Counted from the first letter of the stretch, positions 26,044 through 35,028 are shown. The stretch: DNA of 64,000 bases from JANNRA01 sp031401035 (GCA_031401035.1 JANNRA010000103.1:3519-67518), one strand, 5' to 3'. Numbers and translations: made by a program. The notes: a model not told the origin generated them from the letters alone.

Positions 26044-28335
26044 TCAGACGCTGCCACGGCGCTCGAGATCGAAGTCGGGCGTGCCGACGGTGACGATGCC
26101 GAGATATCCGTCGACGATGAGGAGCTCGCCGTTGGCGACGCTCTCGATGGCGTCGGCGACGCCGTTGACGCAGGGAATGCCGAGCTCACGGGCAATGATC
26201 GCGCCGTGGATGAGCATGCCGCCGCGGCGCTCGACGACGGCGGCGGCGAGCGGCACGAGGTGCGTCATCGCCGGCTGGATGGCATCGCACACCAAGATCT
26301 CGCCGGCGCGGAAGAGCGCCAGGTCGGCGGGACCGCGGATTGTCCGGGCCAGTCCTGACGCCAGGCCGGGACCGGCAGGCTGACCGGTGAGTTGACGAGA
26401 CCCCTCCTCGGCGGCCCGGCGCGACGCTGGATGCGCCGGCCGATCGGAGGTGGGAAGGTCGGCGATCGCTTCGGCGGAGCGCAGCGCGGCGGCGAGAACC
26501 GGGACGGCTGCCGGCGTCACGCTGGCGTCGGCGCGCAGGCGGCCGGTGACGCACATGCGTGCGGCGGCGATCGCCAGTGCCCGCAGAAGCTGGCTCTCGA
26601 GCCGGCCGACGAGGAGGTTGTCATCGTCGCGCAGGCGCCAGCTGAGACGTCCAAGGGCGAGGATCTCGCGTGCCTCGTCGTGGCGCAGCGGGCCGACGGC
26701 ATCGAGCAATCGGCACTCGAGATCGTGCGCGCCTGGTGCCGGTGTCGCTGCGGCGAACCCTGCGCAGTTACCGACCTGCGCGTGGTCCGCGGGGGCGGGC
26801 ACGGAAGCGAGCTCGAGCACGATGCCGAGCAACCAGCCGGGATGGGCCGCGAGCCGTTCGCTGCCGTAGGTCACGTCCATGAAGTCACGGATGACGCGCT
26901 CGAAGGAGCAGACGAATTCCTTCCCGCCGTCGACGTGCTCGATCTCGTCCCTGCTCGCCGACCACCCCGATGCATGCGTTGACGCCAGTCCTCCGGCGAT
27001 GCGCCTCAGGACGGGATGCAACGCCGGCTGGCGTCGGACGTCGGCCGCGAGCGCGGCGACGGCGGCGTTGCGCCGCGACGCGATCATGTGCTCGCCCTGC
27101 AGCAGTCCGACGAACTCGTAGGGATCCGCGGGACGCACGGCATCGTTGTAGAATCGGCCGAGTTGCCGCACGCCGTGCGCAAACGGAATGAAATCGTCGC
27201 GGTAGATTTCCTTCCAGCGGATCACAGTGGCGGCGCGTGCCTCGAGTGCGTGCGCCAGGTCCTCGTCGTCGAGGCGATCGAGATTCTCCGCCGCCAAGCC
27301 GTGCCCCTCCGCTTCGAGCGCCGGGATGAGCTCGCCGGCGACACGCGCGGCCAGCCGGCGAAGCCGCTGCAACCCAGGGCGGAGCGTGAGGTACTGCGCC
27401 CGTGGGTCGGACGCATCTGCCGCTGCCGTGATGGGGCGGGCCTGCAGGAGCGTGAGCTGGTCGCTTCGCAAGCCCCACTCGAGATCGGGGGCCCAGCCGA
27501 CCAGCGATTCGATGCCATGGAGCGCCGCGAGGACGGCGTCGAGCTCGCGGCGTGTGAGCAGCGGGGTAGGCGCGCCTGTGGTCTCCTGGCGCTCACCCGG
27601 CCGCCACTCCAGCACCCGACCGGTGGCGCGCGCGAGGACCCACCGGTCGGGATCGACCGTGCCGTCGACGAGGTCACTGCAGGGGCCCGGTACCGCTTCG
27701 ACCACGGCTTGATCGGCCGCGGGCGTCCGCGGATCTCGTCCGAACGCGACCCCCGCCCGGTCGGTCTCGAGGACGACCTGGACGACGACCGCCATGCGGC
27801 TGCTCATCGGATCGAGCGCGAGCTCGTGGCGGTAGAGCAGTGCGGCGTCCGACCAGAGCGAGGCCCAGACCACCCGGACCGCGTCGAGGACCGCATCGAC
27901 ACCCCGGACCCCAACGACGGACTCGTGCAGCCCCGCGAACGATCGACCGGCACTATCCTCGCCGACCGCCGACGATCGTACCGCCAACGGCTCACCGTCA
28001 CCGAGGCCGGCGAGCGCGGTCCGAATCGCGGTGGCGACCTCCGCCGGCAGCGGCGTCGCGAGGAACGCGCCGCGCAGGCGCAGCGCCGCGTCCCAGATCT
28101 CTTCCCAGCGCATCGCCTCGAACGGCTTGCGGCCGAGTTCCATCTGAATCTTGCCGCGCAGCCCCGCACCGTCGACGAAGCGGTCGTACGCCGCCGTCGT
28201 CACACACACGCCGGCAGGCACGCGCAGACCAGCTCGGAGCAGCGCTCCGAGGCGCGCCGCCTTGCTCCCGACGAAGCGCTCGGCTTCGTCAGTCGCATCC
28301 GCCAGTGGGATCACCCAGCGCGCGGCGGTATCCAC
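26044..28335 (-). CDS. PEP/pyruvate-binding phosphotransferase, rifampicin-phosphotransferase-like layout
   Basis: 763 aa. Residues ~1-310 are a PPDK/PEP-synthase ATP-grasp domain (GSKAARLGALLRAGLRVPAG, LAVRSSAVGEDSAGRSFAG, GVAFGRDPRT). The middle ~310-670 is divergent and helical. The C-terminal ~80 residues are the swivelling phospho-His domain (ERRGGMLIHGAIIARELGIP, His catalytic). With no C-terminal PEP barrel, this order matches rifampin phosphotransferases, so it may phosphorylate a small molecule with the beta-phosphate of ATP. Substrate unknown. GTG 28335 follows CCAGGAGG and overlaps the upstream gene by 25 bp. Confidence 0.8.
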   Translation of the reverse strand: MDTAARWVIPLADATDEAERFVGSKAARLGALLRAGLRVPAGVCVTTAAYDRFVDGAGLRGKIQMELGRKPFEAMRWEEIWDAALRLRGAFLATPLPAEVATAIRTALAGLGDGEPLAVRSSAVGEDSAGRSFAGLHESVVGVRGVDAVLDAVRVVWASLWSDAALLYRHELALDPMSSRMAVVVQVVLETDRAGVAFGRDPRTPAADQAVVEAVPGPCSDLVDGTVDPDRWVLARATGRVLEWRPGERQETTGAPTPLLTRRELDAVLAALHGIESLVGWAPDLEWGLRSDQLTLLQARPITAAADASDPRAQYLTLRPGLQRLRRLAARVAGELIPALEAEGHGLAAENLDRLDDEDLAHALEARAATVIRWKEIYRDDFIPFAHGVRQLGRFYNDAVRPADPYEFVGLLQGEHMIASRRNAAVAALAADVRRQPALHPVLRRIAGGLASTHASGWSASRDEIEHVDGGKEFVCSFERVIRDFMDVTYGSERLAAHPGWLLGIVLELASVPAPADHAQVGNCAGFAAATPAPGAHDLECRLLDAVGPLRHDEAREILALGRLSWRLRDDDNLLVGRLESQLLRALAIAAARMCVTGRLRADASVTPAAVPVLAAALRSAEAIADLPTSDRPAHPASRRAAEEGSRQLTGQPAGPGLASGLARTIRGPADLALFRAGEILVCDAIQPAMTHLVPLAAAVVERRGGMLIHGAIIARELGIPCVNGVADAIESVANGELLIVDGYLGIVTVGTPDFDLERRGSV

Positions 28336-28823
28336 TGACGGACCTCCTGGAAACGGACGACGTGCAGGAAGCGCACGGCCTCGAAGCAGAAGAGCGCGGT
28401 CGTCGCCGCCGCCACGAAGGATTCGAGATAGGGATGGCGCGCGATCAACCGGGCCGCCCAGAACTCGCGTTCCGGACCGGGCGCCAGGTGCGCGGCTCGC
28501 CCGGTCACGGTGACCGACTCGACGCGCATCATGTCGTCCGGAAAGCGGGCACGGTTGTCGACCACGAGCGCAACCTGCGGACACTCGACCAACAGCCGGA
28601 ACTTACGAGTCGTGATGGGCGTCGCAAACGTCCCGGATGACAGGTCGTCACCGAAAGCGTACGCGACGATCGAGCCGTATGGTTGACGCTCGCCCTGGGT
28701 GCAGAGGACTGCATAGGCCTCGCCGGCGACCAGACGGCGAATGCTCGTGACGAGCGCTTCGGAGCGCGTCGTCGACGTCGGCTCGTCGGGCACGCCAAGC
28801 AGCGGCTCGTCGCGACTCTTCAT
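28311..28823 (-). CDS. Pyridoxamine 5'-phosphate oxidase-like flavin-binding protein
   Basis: 170-aa split beta-barrel protein: LVAGEAYAVLCTQGERQPYGSIVAYAF (strands 1-2), TRKFRLLVECPQVALVVDN and VTVTGRAAHLAPG are typical of the HugZ/PNPOx-like superfamily, which binds FMN, F420 or heme. ATG 28823. It is the first gene of a two-gene operon with the phosphotransferase-like protein, overlapping by 25 bp, so the two are likely functionally linked. The ligand and substrate are unknown. Confidence 0.78.
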   Translation of the reverse strand: MKSRDEPLLGVPDEPTSTTRSEALVTSIRRLVAGEAYAVLCTQGERQPYGSIVAYAFGDDLSSGTFATPITTRKFRLLVECPQVALVVDNRARFPDDMMRVESVTVTGRAAHLAPGPEREFWAARLIARHPYLESFVAAATTALFCFEAVRFLHVVRFQEVRQWIPPRAG

Positions 28824-28961
28824 GGCCAGAGCCTATCGGGGGAGCGCGTCGCCGCAAGGGCGCTCGCGTTCAACCCTGCCGGAAATCGGCGCCGCGCTCG
28901 ACCTCGGGTGTGTCGAGGCCGACGAGCCGTATCGCCCGTGACGATGGACAAGGCTGTCGCC

Positions 28962-29026
28962 GTCGATGGCATCGGCCAGGCGATGCAGGCACTGGTCGGG
29001 GCCAAGGCGCCGCCCTGCGGCGTCGG
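28962..29026 (+). repeat. Duplicated fragment of the coxE-like gene end
   Basis: Matches 20560-20624 at about 60 of 65 bases in the same orientation, including the GCATCGGCCAGGCGATGC palindrome (28969-28986). The stop codon position is mutated (CTGAGG to CTGCGG). It lies in a ~410-bp gene-free gap (28824-29232). The remainder of that gap shows no gene or RNA that I can support. Confidence 0.75.
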
Positions 29027-29215
29027 GGTTGAAAGACACCGCAGGGGTTCTTGGCGACCGGCGGGCGCCGCCTGTGCGTTCCTGTCCTGGTTCGGGGCGT
29101 CCGCGAGGGGACCTGGACGACGGCAGCGCGATCTCTCGTCGAGAGGTGCGATGCGGTCACACTGAGCCGCCTCTGCGCTGGCGCTTGCATCGGTTGACGA
29201 TGAACGGCTGCCACC

Positions 29216-29231
29216 GTACAAGTATTTGTAC
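29216..29231. promoter_or_regulatory. Putative YefM operator
   Basis: GTACAAGTATTTGTAC: perfect 6-bp arms GTACAA/TTGTAC around GTAT, ending 1 bp before the antitoxin start. The overlapping TGTACA hexamer (29227-29232) is the known core of YefM operators. Confidence 0.65.
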
Positions 29232-29232
29232 A

Positions 29233-29493
29233 ATGAAAGATTCCATGGAGATTGTCGGTTACAGTGAAGCGCGTCAGCGGCTGGCGAAGCTCATGGACCT
29301 CGTCGTCGACGATCGGCGCCCGATCGTCGTGACACGACAGAAGGCGCCGGCTGTCGTCATGCTCTCTCTCGAAGAGTACGAAGCGATGGCCGAGACCCTC
29401 CACCTCGTGCGCAGTCCACGCAACGCGCGGCGGTTGGACAAGGCGCTGGGCGACGCGGAGGCTGGGCGATTCCTCCCCAGCCCGCGCAAATGA
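29233..29493 (+). CDS. Phd/YefM-family antitoxin
   Basis: 86 aa. The N-terminal DNA-binding fold reads MEIVGYSEARQRLAKLMDLV, then RPIVVTRQKAPAVVMLSLEEY, typical of YefM. The C-terminal arm (RNARRLDKALGDAEAG) would wrap the toxin. ATG at 29233 overlaps the operator; an internal ATG at 29245 is the alternative and would leave the palindrome wholly upstream. It overlaps the toxin gene by 4 bp (ATGA). Confidence 0.88.
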   Translation: MKDSMEIVGYSEARQRLAKLMDLVVDDRRPIVVTRQKAPAVVMLSLEEYEAMAETLHLVRSPRNARRLDKALGDAEAGRFLPSPRK

Positions 29494-29756
29494 CCGAATG
29501 CTGGACCGCCGGAGCGGCCCAGGACTACCGGTGGTCCGCGCCACGAGAGCCGAACACAGCGGCGCGCATCGACCGCTTGCTTGCCGACATCACACACCGC
29601 CCCGTTGCAGGAATCGGCAAGCCAGAGCCGCTCAGGGGGGCGCTGGCGGGGTGGTGGTCACGGCGCATCACCGGCGAGCACCGGCTCGTGTACCGCGTCG
29701 TCGGCAAGGGGGCTGCGCGTCAACTGCAAGTCGCGCAGTGCCGGTATCACTATTGA
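29490..29756 (+). CDS. YoeB/Txe-family mRNA interferase toxin
   Basis: 88 aa, RelE fold. Family signatures: IGKPEPLRGALAGWWSRRIT, EHRLVYRVVG and the C-terminal CRYHY, which supplies the catalytic His-Tyr of YoeB. The Arg in SRRIT and Glu in GKPEPL match the other active-site positions. ATG in an ATGA overlap with the antitoxin stop. The toxin would cleave ribosome-bound mRNA. Confidence 0.92.
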   Translation: MTECWTAGAAQDYRWSAPREPNTAARIDRLLADITHRPVAGIGKPEPLRGALAGWWSRRITGEHRLVYRVVGKGAARQLQVAQCRYHY

Positions 29757-29891
29757 CGGCACCTGCCGGTTCCCAGGGGTTGTCGATTCTCCGGTGGGCG
29801 ATCCGTTCCACACTTCCCGCACTGCCGTTCGAGCAGGAGGGGCTGCATTACCATGGCAGAGTGTCCCCGAGGCCCGGTCGCGTCTGCTCCC

Positions 29892-30308
29892 TCAGCCGGC
29901 GCCGACGGGGCGGCCCATGTCGAACACCAACTCGCGCGAGATCTTGCCGTCGCGTATCTCGAAGATGTGCACGAGCCGCATCTCGACCTTCGTGTCGAGC
30001 GGCCAGGGCCAGTAGCCGGCGCGGGCGATCTCGAAGGTCACTTTGCTGTCGTCGACGACGCGGTCCTCGGTCGCGAAGCGCTGCAGGAACTCGAAACGCA
30101 CGTTGCGCATCGCGGCGAACAGCTCGCGGTAGTTCTTCGCCACCGCCTCCTTCCCCGAGAACGAGCGATCGAGCCCGTTCAGCGCCGGCGCCTCCCAGAC
30201 GATGTCGTCGGTATAGAGGTCGAGCGCCGCCTCCACCTCATTGGTGGCCTCGCTGTGGAAGTGTTTCTCGACGCACTCGAGGTTGCGCGCAATCAGGCTG
30301 GTGTCCAT
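29892..30308 (-). CDS. SnoaL-like / NTF2-fold protein
   Basis: 138 aa with a cone-shaped NTF2 fold: LDLYTDDIVWEAPALNGLDRSFSGKEAVAKNYREL, then VEMRLVHIFEIRDGKISRE. These proteins act as small isomerases, hydrolases or ligand binders. No catalytic pair can be assigned. ATG 30308 is chosen because AAGGAGG lies just upstream; the GTG at 30311 is weaker. It lies 21 bp downstream of the HI0933-like flavoprotein and may be cotranscribed. Confidence 0.8.
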   Translation of the reverse strand: MDTSLIARNLECVEKHFHSEATNEVEAALDLYTDDIVWEAPALNGLDRSFSGKEAVAKNYRELFAAMRNVRFEFLQRFATEDRVVDDSKVTFEIARAGYWPWPLDTKVEMRLVHIFEIRDGKISRELVFDMGRPVGAG

Positions 30309-30329
30309 CACTCCTCCTTGTGATCGCCT

Positions 30330-31511
30330 TCACGCCACCTGCCCAGCCGCCCAGCCAGAGCTCCACGCCCACTGGAAATTGTACCCGCCGAGCCACCCGG
30401 TCACATCCACACACTCGCCGACAAAATACAGCCCCGCAACAGCCTTCGCCTGCATCGTCCGCGAAGACAGCCCGTCCGTATCGACCCCGCCAATCGTCAC
30501 CTCGGCCGTGCGCCAACCTTCGGTTCCATCAGGCTTCACCCGCCACGCATTCATAGCTGCAGCGACCTCCCGCAACTTCGCATCCGCAAGATCCGCCAGC
30601 CGCATCGTCGCGAAACTCCGCGCCGCAATCTGGTCCGCGAGCCGCTTCGGCACGATCATCGCCAGCGCATTGTCGAGCTGCAGCCGCGGTCGCTCCTTCC
30701 GCTCGCGCTTCAATTCCTCGAAAACATCGCGCCCGCGCGCGAGATCGATCACCACTTCATCGCCCGCACGCCAGTACGACGAAATCTGCAAGATGCTCGG
30801 CCCCGACAACCCGCGATGCGTGAACAGCAGGCCGTCGTCGAACCCAGTCTTTCCGCACGACACGCGAGCCTGCACCGAAAGACCCGCCAGCTCCGCCATC
30901 GGCTCCAGCTGCGGCGAGACAAACGTGAACGGCACGAGGGCAGGGCGCGGGTCGACAATCTTCAGTCCGAACGCCTCCGCGACCTCGTAGGCATAGCCAG
31001 TCGATCCCATCTTCGGAATTGACTTGCTTCCCGTCGCAATCACCAGCGACGCACATGCCATCGCGCCGACCGAAGTCTCGACCACGAACCCCTCGCCCTG
31101 GCGCTCAACCGCTCCGGGCTCGACTCCAAGCTGCAGCTCGCCAGCCGCGGCCTTCAGATCATCCAGCAGCATGTCGATGATCTGCTGCGCCGACCCATCG
31201 CAGAACAGCTGGCCCAGCGTCTTCTCATGCCAGGCGATCCCCTTGGCATCGACCCGCGCGATGAAATCCCGGGCCGTGAACCGCTGCAGCGCCGAGATAC
31301 AGAAATGCGGGTTCTCCGACAGGAACTGCTTCGGGCTCGCGTCCAGGTTGGTGAAGTTGCACCGCCCGCCCCCGGAGATCCGGATCTTCTCCGCCGGCTT
31401 GTCGGCATGGTCGATCACCAGCACGCGCCGGCCCCGCCGACCCGCCTCGATCGCACACATCAATCCAGCCGCGCCGGCCCCGATCACCAGTATGTCGATC
31501 TGTTCGCCCAT
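30330..31511 (-). CDS. HI0933/YhiN-family FAD-dependent oxidoreductase
   Basis: 393 aa. The N-terminal dinucleotide-binding motif ILVIGAGAAGLMCAIEA is followed by KIRISGGGRCNFTN, the FAD-binding signature of the HI0933 family. The C-terminus has YFVGECVDVTGWLGGYNFQW. Bacterial members include BaiN, proposed for bile-acid dehydroxylation, but most are uncharacterised. ATG 31511 is the natural family start; the longer frame to 31685 is not conserved. Ribosome site weak. Confidence 0.9.
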   Translation of the reverse strand: MGEQIDILVIGAGAAGLMCAIEAGRRGRRVLVIDHADKPAEKIRISGGGRCNFTNLDASPKQFLSENPHFCISALQRFTARDFIARVDAKGIAWHEKTLGQLFCDGSAQQIIDMLLDDLKAAAGELQLGVEPGAVERQGEGFVVETSVGAMACASLVIATGSKSIPKMGSTGYAYEVAEAFGLKIVDPRPALVPFTFVSPQLEPMAELAGLSVQARVSCGKTGFDDGLLFTHRGLSGPSILQISSYWRAGDEVVIDLARGRDVFEELKRERKERPRLQLDNALAMIVPKRLADQIAARSFATMRLADLADAKLREVAAAMNAWRVKPDGTEGWRTAEVTIGGVDTDGLSSRTMQAKAVAGLYFVGECVDVTGWLGGYNFQWAWSSGWAAGQVA

Positions 31512-31765
31512 GCGGCCTGCTGCGTTGCCCCGCGGATAGCCGATTCGAGCTGCGGATTCGACATGATCTCGATGCATGTCGATGGACCGCATCGGCCCTG
31601 ATCCGACAATCACTGCACACGGAGAAGCGGAGGAACGGAGGTCTCGCGGCTCGAAACAAGGGCGACGGGCACTCTCTCGAACCACATCGCTGCTGCCCTC
31701 CAGGAACCGTCAGGGATCATCTGCGCAGGCGGCGAAAAGTCACGTGGAGTGAGATCTCGTCCTCG

Positions 31766-33853
31766 TCACTCGATACGAGTCGAGACGACGGGGGTTGGGA
31801 TGGGCGCGGCGGACACGATGTCGAAGACGACGACGGCAATCGGGCGGCCGGCGGCGGCGAAGGGCGCGGCGCTGGCGATGGCGATCTGCAGGGTGCCGGG
31901 CGGGTCGGCGTTGGTGGCCAGCATGGCGTCGCGGGCCGGACCGACGAGGCGGGTGTGGACAACGCGCAGCACGCTCGCGTCGTAGTTGACGCGCACCTGC
32001 ATCGCCTGGATCGGTTGCCGGCTGTCGGGCGCGATCGACAGGGCGACGCGCCCACCGCGCACGGCGTGCAGCGCGGCGGCCGTGACGCGCGCGGCGCCGC
32101 TGCCGCGTCGCGCGCTGGCAGCGCCGGGCGGACGCCAGTTGCCGGTGCAGTCGCCGAACACCAGGGCGGCGAAGTCCTGCGCGGCGAGCGGGCTGGCGAC
32201 GGTTTCGTAGGCGATGCCGCCTGGCGTGCAGGATTGGCTGCCGGGTCGCGGCTGGACCAGCGTCTGGCCCGGCACCGCTGCGGGTTCGGGAAGGAAGACC
32301 CAGTCGCTGTCGCAGATCTCCGCCACCGGCAGGCGGTCGAGGAGGCCGACGGTGTGTTGCAGGATGAACGTCGCGTCGAGGGCGCTGGCGCTGCCATTGC
32401 CGGTGACGTCGCAGGCCAGCAGCTGCTCGGCCGACAGTGCGCGCTGGCCGACGACTGCCTGCAGCACCCAGGCGGCGTCGAGCGGGCTGATCGCGCCGCC
32501 GGTGCCGCCGCTCCGCTCGGCGGTGACGACGACAGCGGTCGCCGGCACGTTGCCGAGCACGTAGCGGCCCGACGCATCGGTGGAGGCGCTGGGCGCCGCG
32601 CCGGCGCGGACGACAGCCCCGGCGACGGCGACCTGGCCACCGTAGTAGCGCACGGAGCCGCCGATATCCGCGCCCGCGGATAGCAGCGTCGGCGTCGGCG
32701 TCGCGGTCGGCATCGGGCTGGGGGGCATGGTCGCCGTGCCGGTGCTGGTCGGCGGCCCGGTCCTGGTCGGCGTCGCACTCGCCGTGGCGGTCGAGGTGCG
32801 GCTGGCCGTCGCCGTGCTCGACGCCGTCGCAACCGGTGACGGACTGGGACTTGCGATCCCGCCCGGGCAAGCGGCGGGACGGGCGGCGTCCCAGTCCGGG
32901 CAGGCCGCGCCGCTGCCGATGGCGAGCGAGCCGGTGGTCGGGTAGGTCACCGTCGTCCCCGCCGCGTCGCGGAAGCTGAAGTAGTAGCGGTGGCAGCCGG
33001 CGCCGACGCCGCTCACGGTCGCCGACCAGGCGCCGTTGGTCTGCGCGCCGCGTCGCAGCATCATCGGCGTACAGGTGCCCTCGACGTTGACGCTGGCCGA
33101 GGTCGGGCCGGCGGCGGCATACCAGTTCGCCCACGCCTCCACCGCGGCGGCCTGCTGCGGGTAGTGCGCGCCGGAGGGAATCGGCGCCGCCGCGCTGCCG
33201 CTTCCGAACTCGCCGGTCGAGTAGCCGGCGACGCCGGCGCCGAACGCACCCGTCGATTGGAGGATCAGCCAGCGGTGGCCGTTGCGCGAGGTGAACATGC
33301 ACTGCGCGGTGTCGCCCTGCTCGTAGAGCCAGAGATAGAAGGCGCTGTTGGGGTCGCTCGGCGAGGCGATGATCTCGCCGCTGGGCGCCCCGCCGAACAG
33401 TTGCACGCGCGGCGAGAAGGAGGTGCAGGTCGGCGAGCAGGCGCGTGTGCCGCCGACGCAGGCGCAGGCGGCGCTGCCGTTGCAGGAGGCCGGATAGAGG
33501 CTGCCGATGTTCGCGACCAGCGTGCACGCGGAGGTGTGGGCGAAGAAGGACTGGCGAACCATCGCGTCGGAGTGGAAGCGCGCCGCCCGGTTGAGCGCCT
33601 CGTTCCACGACAGCGGCGGTTTGACCGAGTAACAGGCGCGCTCCAAGCAGCGGCCGTCGCCGCAGAGGTCCATCTCGAGTTGGGGATCGACGCGCGTGCG
33701 ATTGACCCACTGATGGATCACCCGCTCCGCCCAGTTGGGGAAGCCGTTGACCGCTTCGCCGACCGCGCCCGCCGCGCCAGGATCGATCCCCAGCCCGACG
33801 ACGGCGAGCAGCGCGCAGGTGACAACGCGGATGACGGATGAGATGCGAGGCAT
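31766..33853 (-). CDS. Secreted CAP-domain protein with dockerin- and cohesin-like modules
   Basis: 695 aa. Signal peptide (1-~30), then a CAP/SCP domain (~40-330: WAERVIHQWVNRTRVDP, LNRAARFHSDAMVRQSFFAH, Cys-rich middle, WANWY). A long Thr/Pro/Ser linker (~335-400) leads to a carboxypeptidase-regulatory-like module (GGQVAVAGAVVRAGAAPSAS). Next comes a dockerin-like pair (SPLDAAWVLQAVVGQ and DVTGNGSASALDATFILQHT), and finally a cohesin-like beta domain (GGRVALSIAPDSRQPIQAMQ...). Probably cell-surface or secreted. Having dockerin- and cohesin-like modules in one chain suggests self- or partner-assembly. ATG 33853. Confidence 0.8.
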   Translation of the reverse strand: MPRISSVIRVVTCALLAVVGLGIDPGAAGAVGEAVNGFPNWAERVIHQWVNRTRVDPQLEMDLCGDGRCLERACYSVKPPLSWNEALNRAARFHSDAMVRQSFFAHTSACTLVANIGSLYPASCNGSAACACVGGTRACSPTCTSFSPRVQLFGGAPSGEIIASPSDPNSAFYLWLYEQGDTAQCMFTSRNGHRWLILQSTGAFGAGVAGYSTGEFGSGSAAAPIPSGAHYPQQAAAVEAWANWYAAAGPTSASVNVEGTCTPMMLRRGAQTNGAWSATVSGVGAGCHRYYFSFRDAAGTTVTYPTTGSLAIGSGAACPDWDAARPAACPGGIASPSPSPVATASSTATASRTSTATASATPTRTGPPTSTGTATMPPSPMPTATPTPTLLSAGADIGGSVRYYGGQVAVAGAVVRAGAAPSASTDASGRYVLGNVPATAVVVTAERSGGTGGAISPLDAAWVLQAVVGQRALSAEQLLACDVTGNGSASALDATFILQHTVGLLDRLPVAEICDSDWVFLPEPAAVPGQTLVQPRPGSQSCTPGGIAYETVASPLAAQDFAALVFGDCTGNWRPPGAASARRGSGAARVTAAALHAVRGGRVALSIAPDSRQPIQAMQVRVNYDASVLRVVHTRLVGPARDAMLATNADPPGTLQIAIASAAPFAAAGRPIAVVVFDIVSAAPIPTPVVSTRIE

Positions 33854-34153
33854 GCGGTCAGTTGTGCAGCGAATGCCGTGCCACGCAGCCCGCCGTGCCG
33901 GACCCGTCGCAGCCAGCGATTCGGCGCCTGCCGCGCGCCAATCGATGCCGGTTACCCGCGTCCGGTTGGCAGAATCGACCGACGGCGCTCACCCGAACGG
34001 CCGCCCCGCCCGGCGCCAGGATCGCATGGACAGGATCGACGCGGGGGAGGAGGGCCGCTCGATGATCCGGGATTGTTTCGAACCGGCAGCTTGGATAGGC
34101 GATCCGCGTCGCCGCCCCGTGGATGCGCACCGTGCGCCAAAGGACCATTGACA

Positions 34154-34180
34154 GGTGACTATGGTACTGTCACCGGTGAC
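34154..34180. promoter_or_regulatory. Putative operator of the Phd-VapC module
   Basis: GTCACCGGTGAC (34169-34180) is a perfect 12-bp palindrome, preceded by GGTGAC (34154-34159) in register with it, giving three half-sites just upstream of the antitoxin ATG at 34183. This suits cooperative autorepression. Confidence 0.6.
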
Positions 34181-34182
34181 CT

Positions 34183-34422
34183 ATGACGAAAACGGTCGCG
34201 ATCTCGGAGCTCAAGGCGCACTGCCTACGACTCGTGGATGAAGTGGCGCGCGGGCGGCGCGAGCTGCTGGTGACGAAGCGGGGCAAGCCCATCGCGCGCA
34301 TCGTCCCACTCGACGACGCCCCCGCCGACGATGCGCTGGCGCGGTTGCGCGGGACGGTGATCGGGGGGGACCGCGTCGAGGACTTCGACACCGGCGTGGT
34401 GTGGGAGGCCCAGCGGAGGTGA
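34183..34422 (+). CDS. Phd-family antitoxin
   Basis: 79 aa. MTKTVAISELKAHCLRLVDE with RRELLVTKRGKPIARIVPL is the Phd/YefM DNA-binding fold; the acidic C-terminus would bind the toxin. Its stop overlaps the toxin's GTG start (GTGA). Here a Phd-type antitoxin is paired with a PIN toxin, a common mixed combination. Confidence 0.9.
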   Translation: MTKTVAISELKAHCLRLVDEVARGRRELLVTKRGKPIARIVPLDDAPADDALARLRGTVIGGDRVEDFDTGVVWEAQRR

Positions 34423-34820
34423 GCGCGCTGGTGCTCGATACCCATGCCTGGGTGTGGTGGGTCAGCAAGCCGGAGAAGCTCTCCCGAACGCAGCGAACGG
34501 CCATCGACCGCGCCCGCCAGCGCGGCGGCGACGCGCTGCTGTTGTCGGTGATCTCGGGGTGGGAAGTGGCGCTGCTGGTCCAGGGTGGGCGTCTGCGCCT
34601 GCCGGTACAACTGGAGGCCTGGCTGGACCAGGCCATGTCGATCCCGGGCCTCGAGATCGCGCCCCTCACCGTGCCCATCATCGCCGCGGCGGCGCGCCTC
34701 ATCGGCCTCCGCGATCCGGCGGACATGCTGATCGTGGCGACGGCTCTGCGCTATGGCGCGCCCCTGCTCACCAGCGACGGGCGGATCGACGACTCGGGCC
34801 TCGTGCGGGTGATCGCCTGA
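34419..34820 (+). CDS. PIN-domain toxin (VapC-like)
   Basis: 133 aa. PIN motifs: ALVLDTHAWVWWV (first Asp), SVISGWEVALL (Glu), LRDPADMLIVATA (Asp) and LLTSDGRI (Asp). GTG 34419 overlaps the antitoxin stop; an earlier start would sit inside the antitoxin gene. An upstream ribosome site (AGCGGAG) lies in the antitoxin tail. Confidence 0.9.
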   Translation: MSALVLDTHAWVWWVSKPEKLSRTQRTAIDRARQRGGDALLLSVISGWEVALLVQGGRLRLPVQLEAWLDQAMSIPGLEIAPLTVPIIAAAARLIGLRDPADMLIVATALRYGAPLLTSDGRIDDSGLVRVIA

Positions 34821-34829
34821 CGGCATCAC

Positions 34830-35028
34830 GGCAGCTCTCCTGGACGACGCGCAGGTCCTCGAACGTGCCGACCTTGATGAGCACCGCACCCGGCAGGCGG
34901 GTGGCCGACGGAAACGGACTGGCATTCGCGGCAGTGGCACTGGCCCTTGAATAGCGCGTCACCGCTGGCGGTGTAGCGCAGGGCGCCGCAAGCGTTCGAC
35001 GTCGCGGGTGGTCTCGATCGTCATGCGA
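34830..35028 (-). pseudogene. GFA/CENP-V family (formaldehyde-activating-like) gene remnant
   Basis: An ATG at about 35024 opens MTIETTRDV. In a shifted frame follow ACGALRYTASGDALFKGQCHCRECQ-like codons, with the CxxC/CHC zinc motif of GFA proteins. After a further shift comes LPGAVLIKVGTFEDLRV, the C-terminal family motif. The ~50 residues normally between them, including the second zinc site, are missing. It is a frameshifted, internally deleted relic directly beside the PIN toxin. The 35029-35184 gap to the P450 shows nothing else. Confidence 0.7.
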
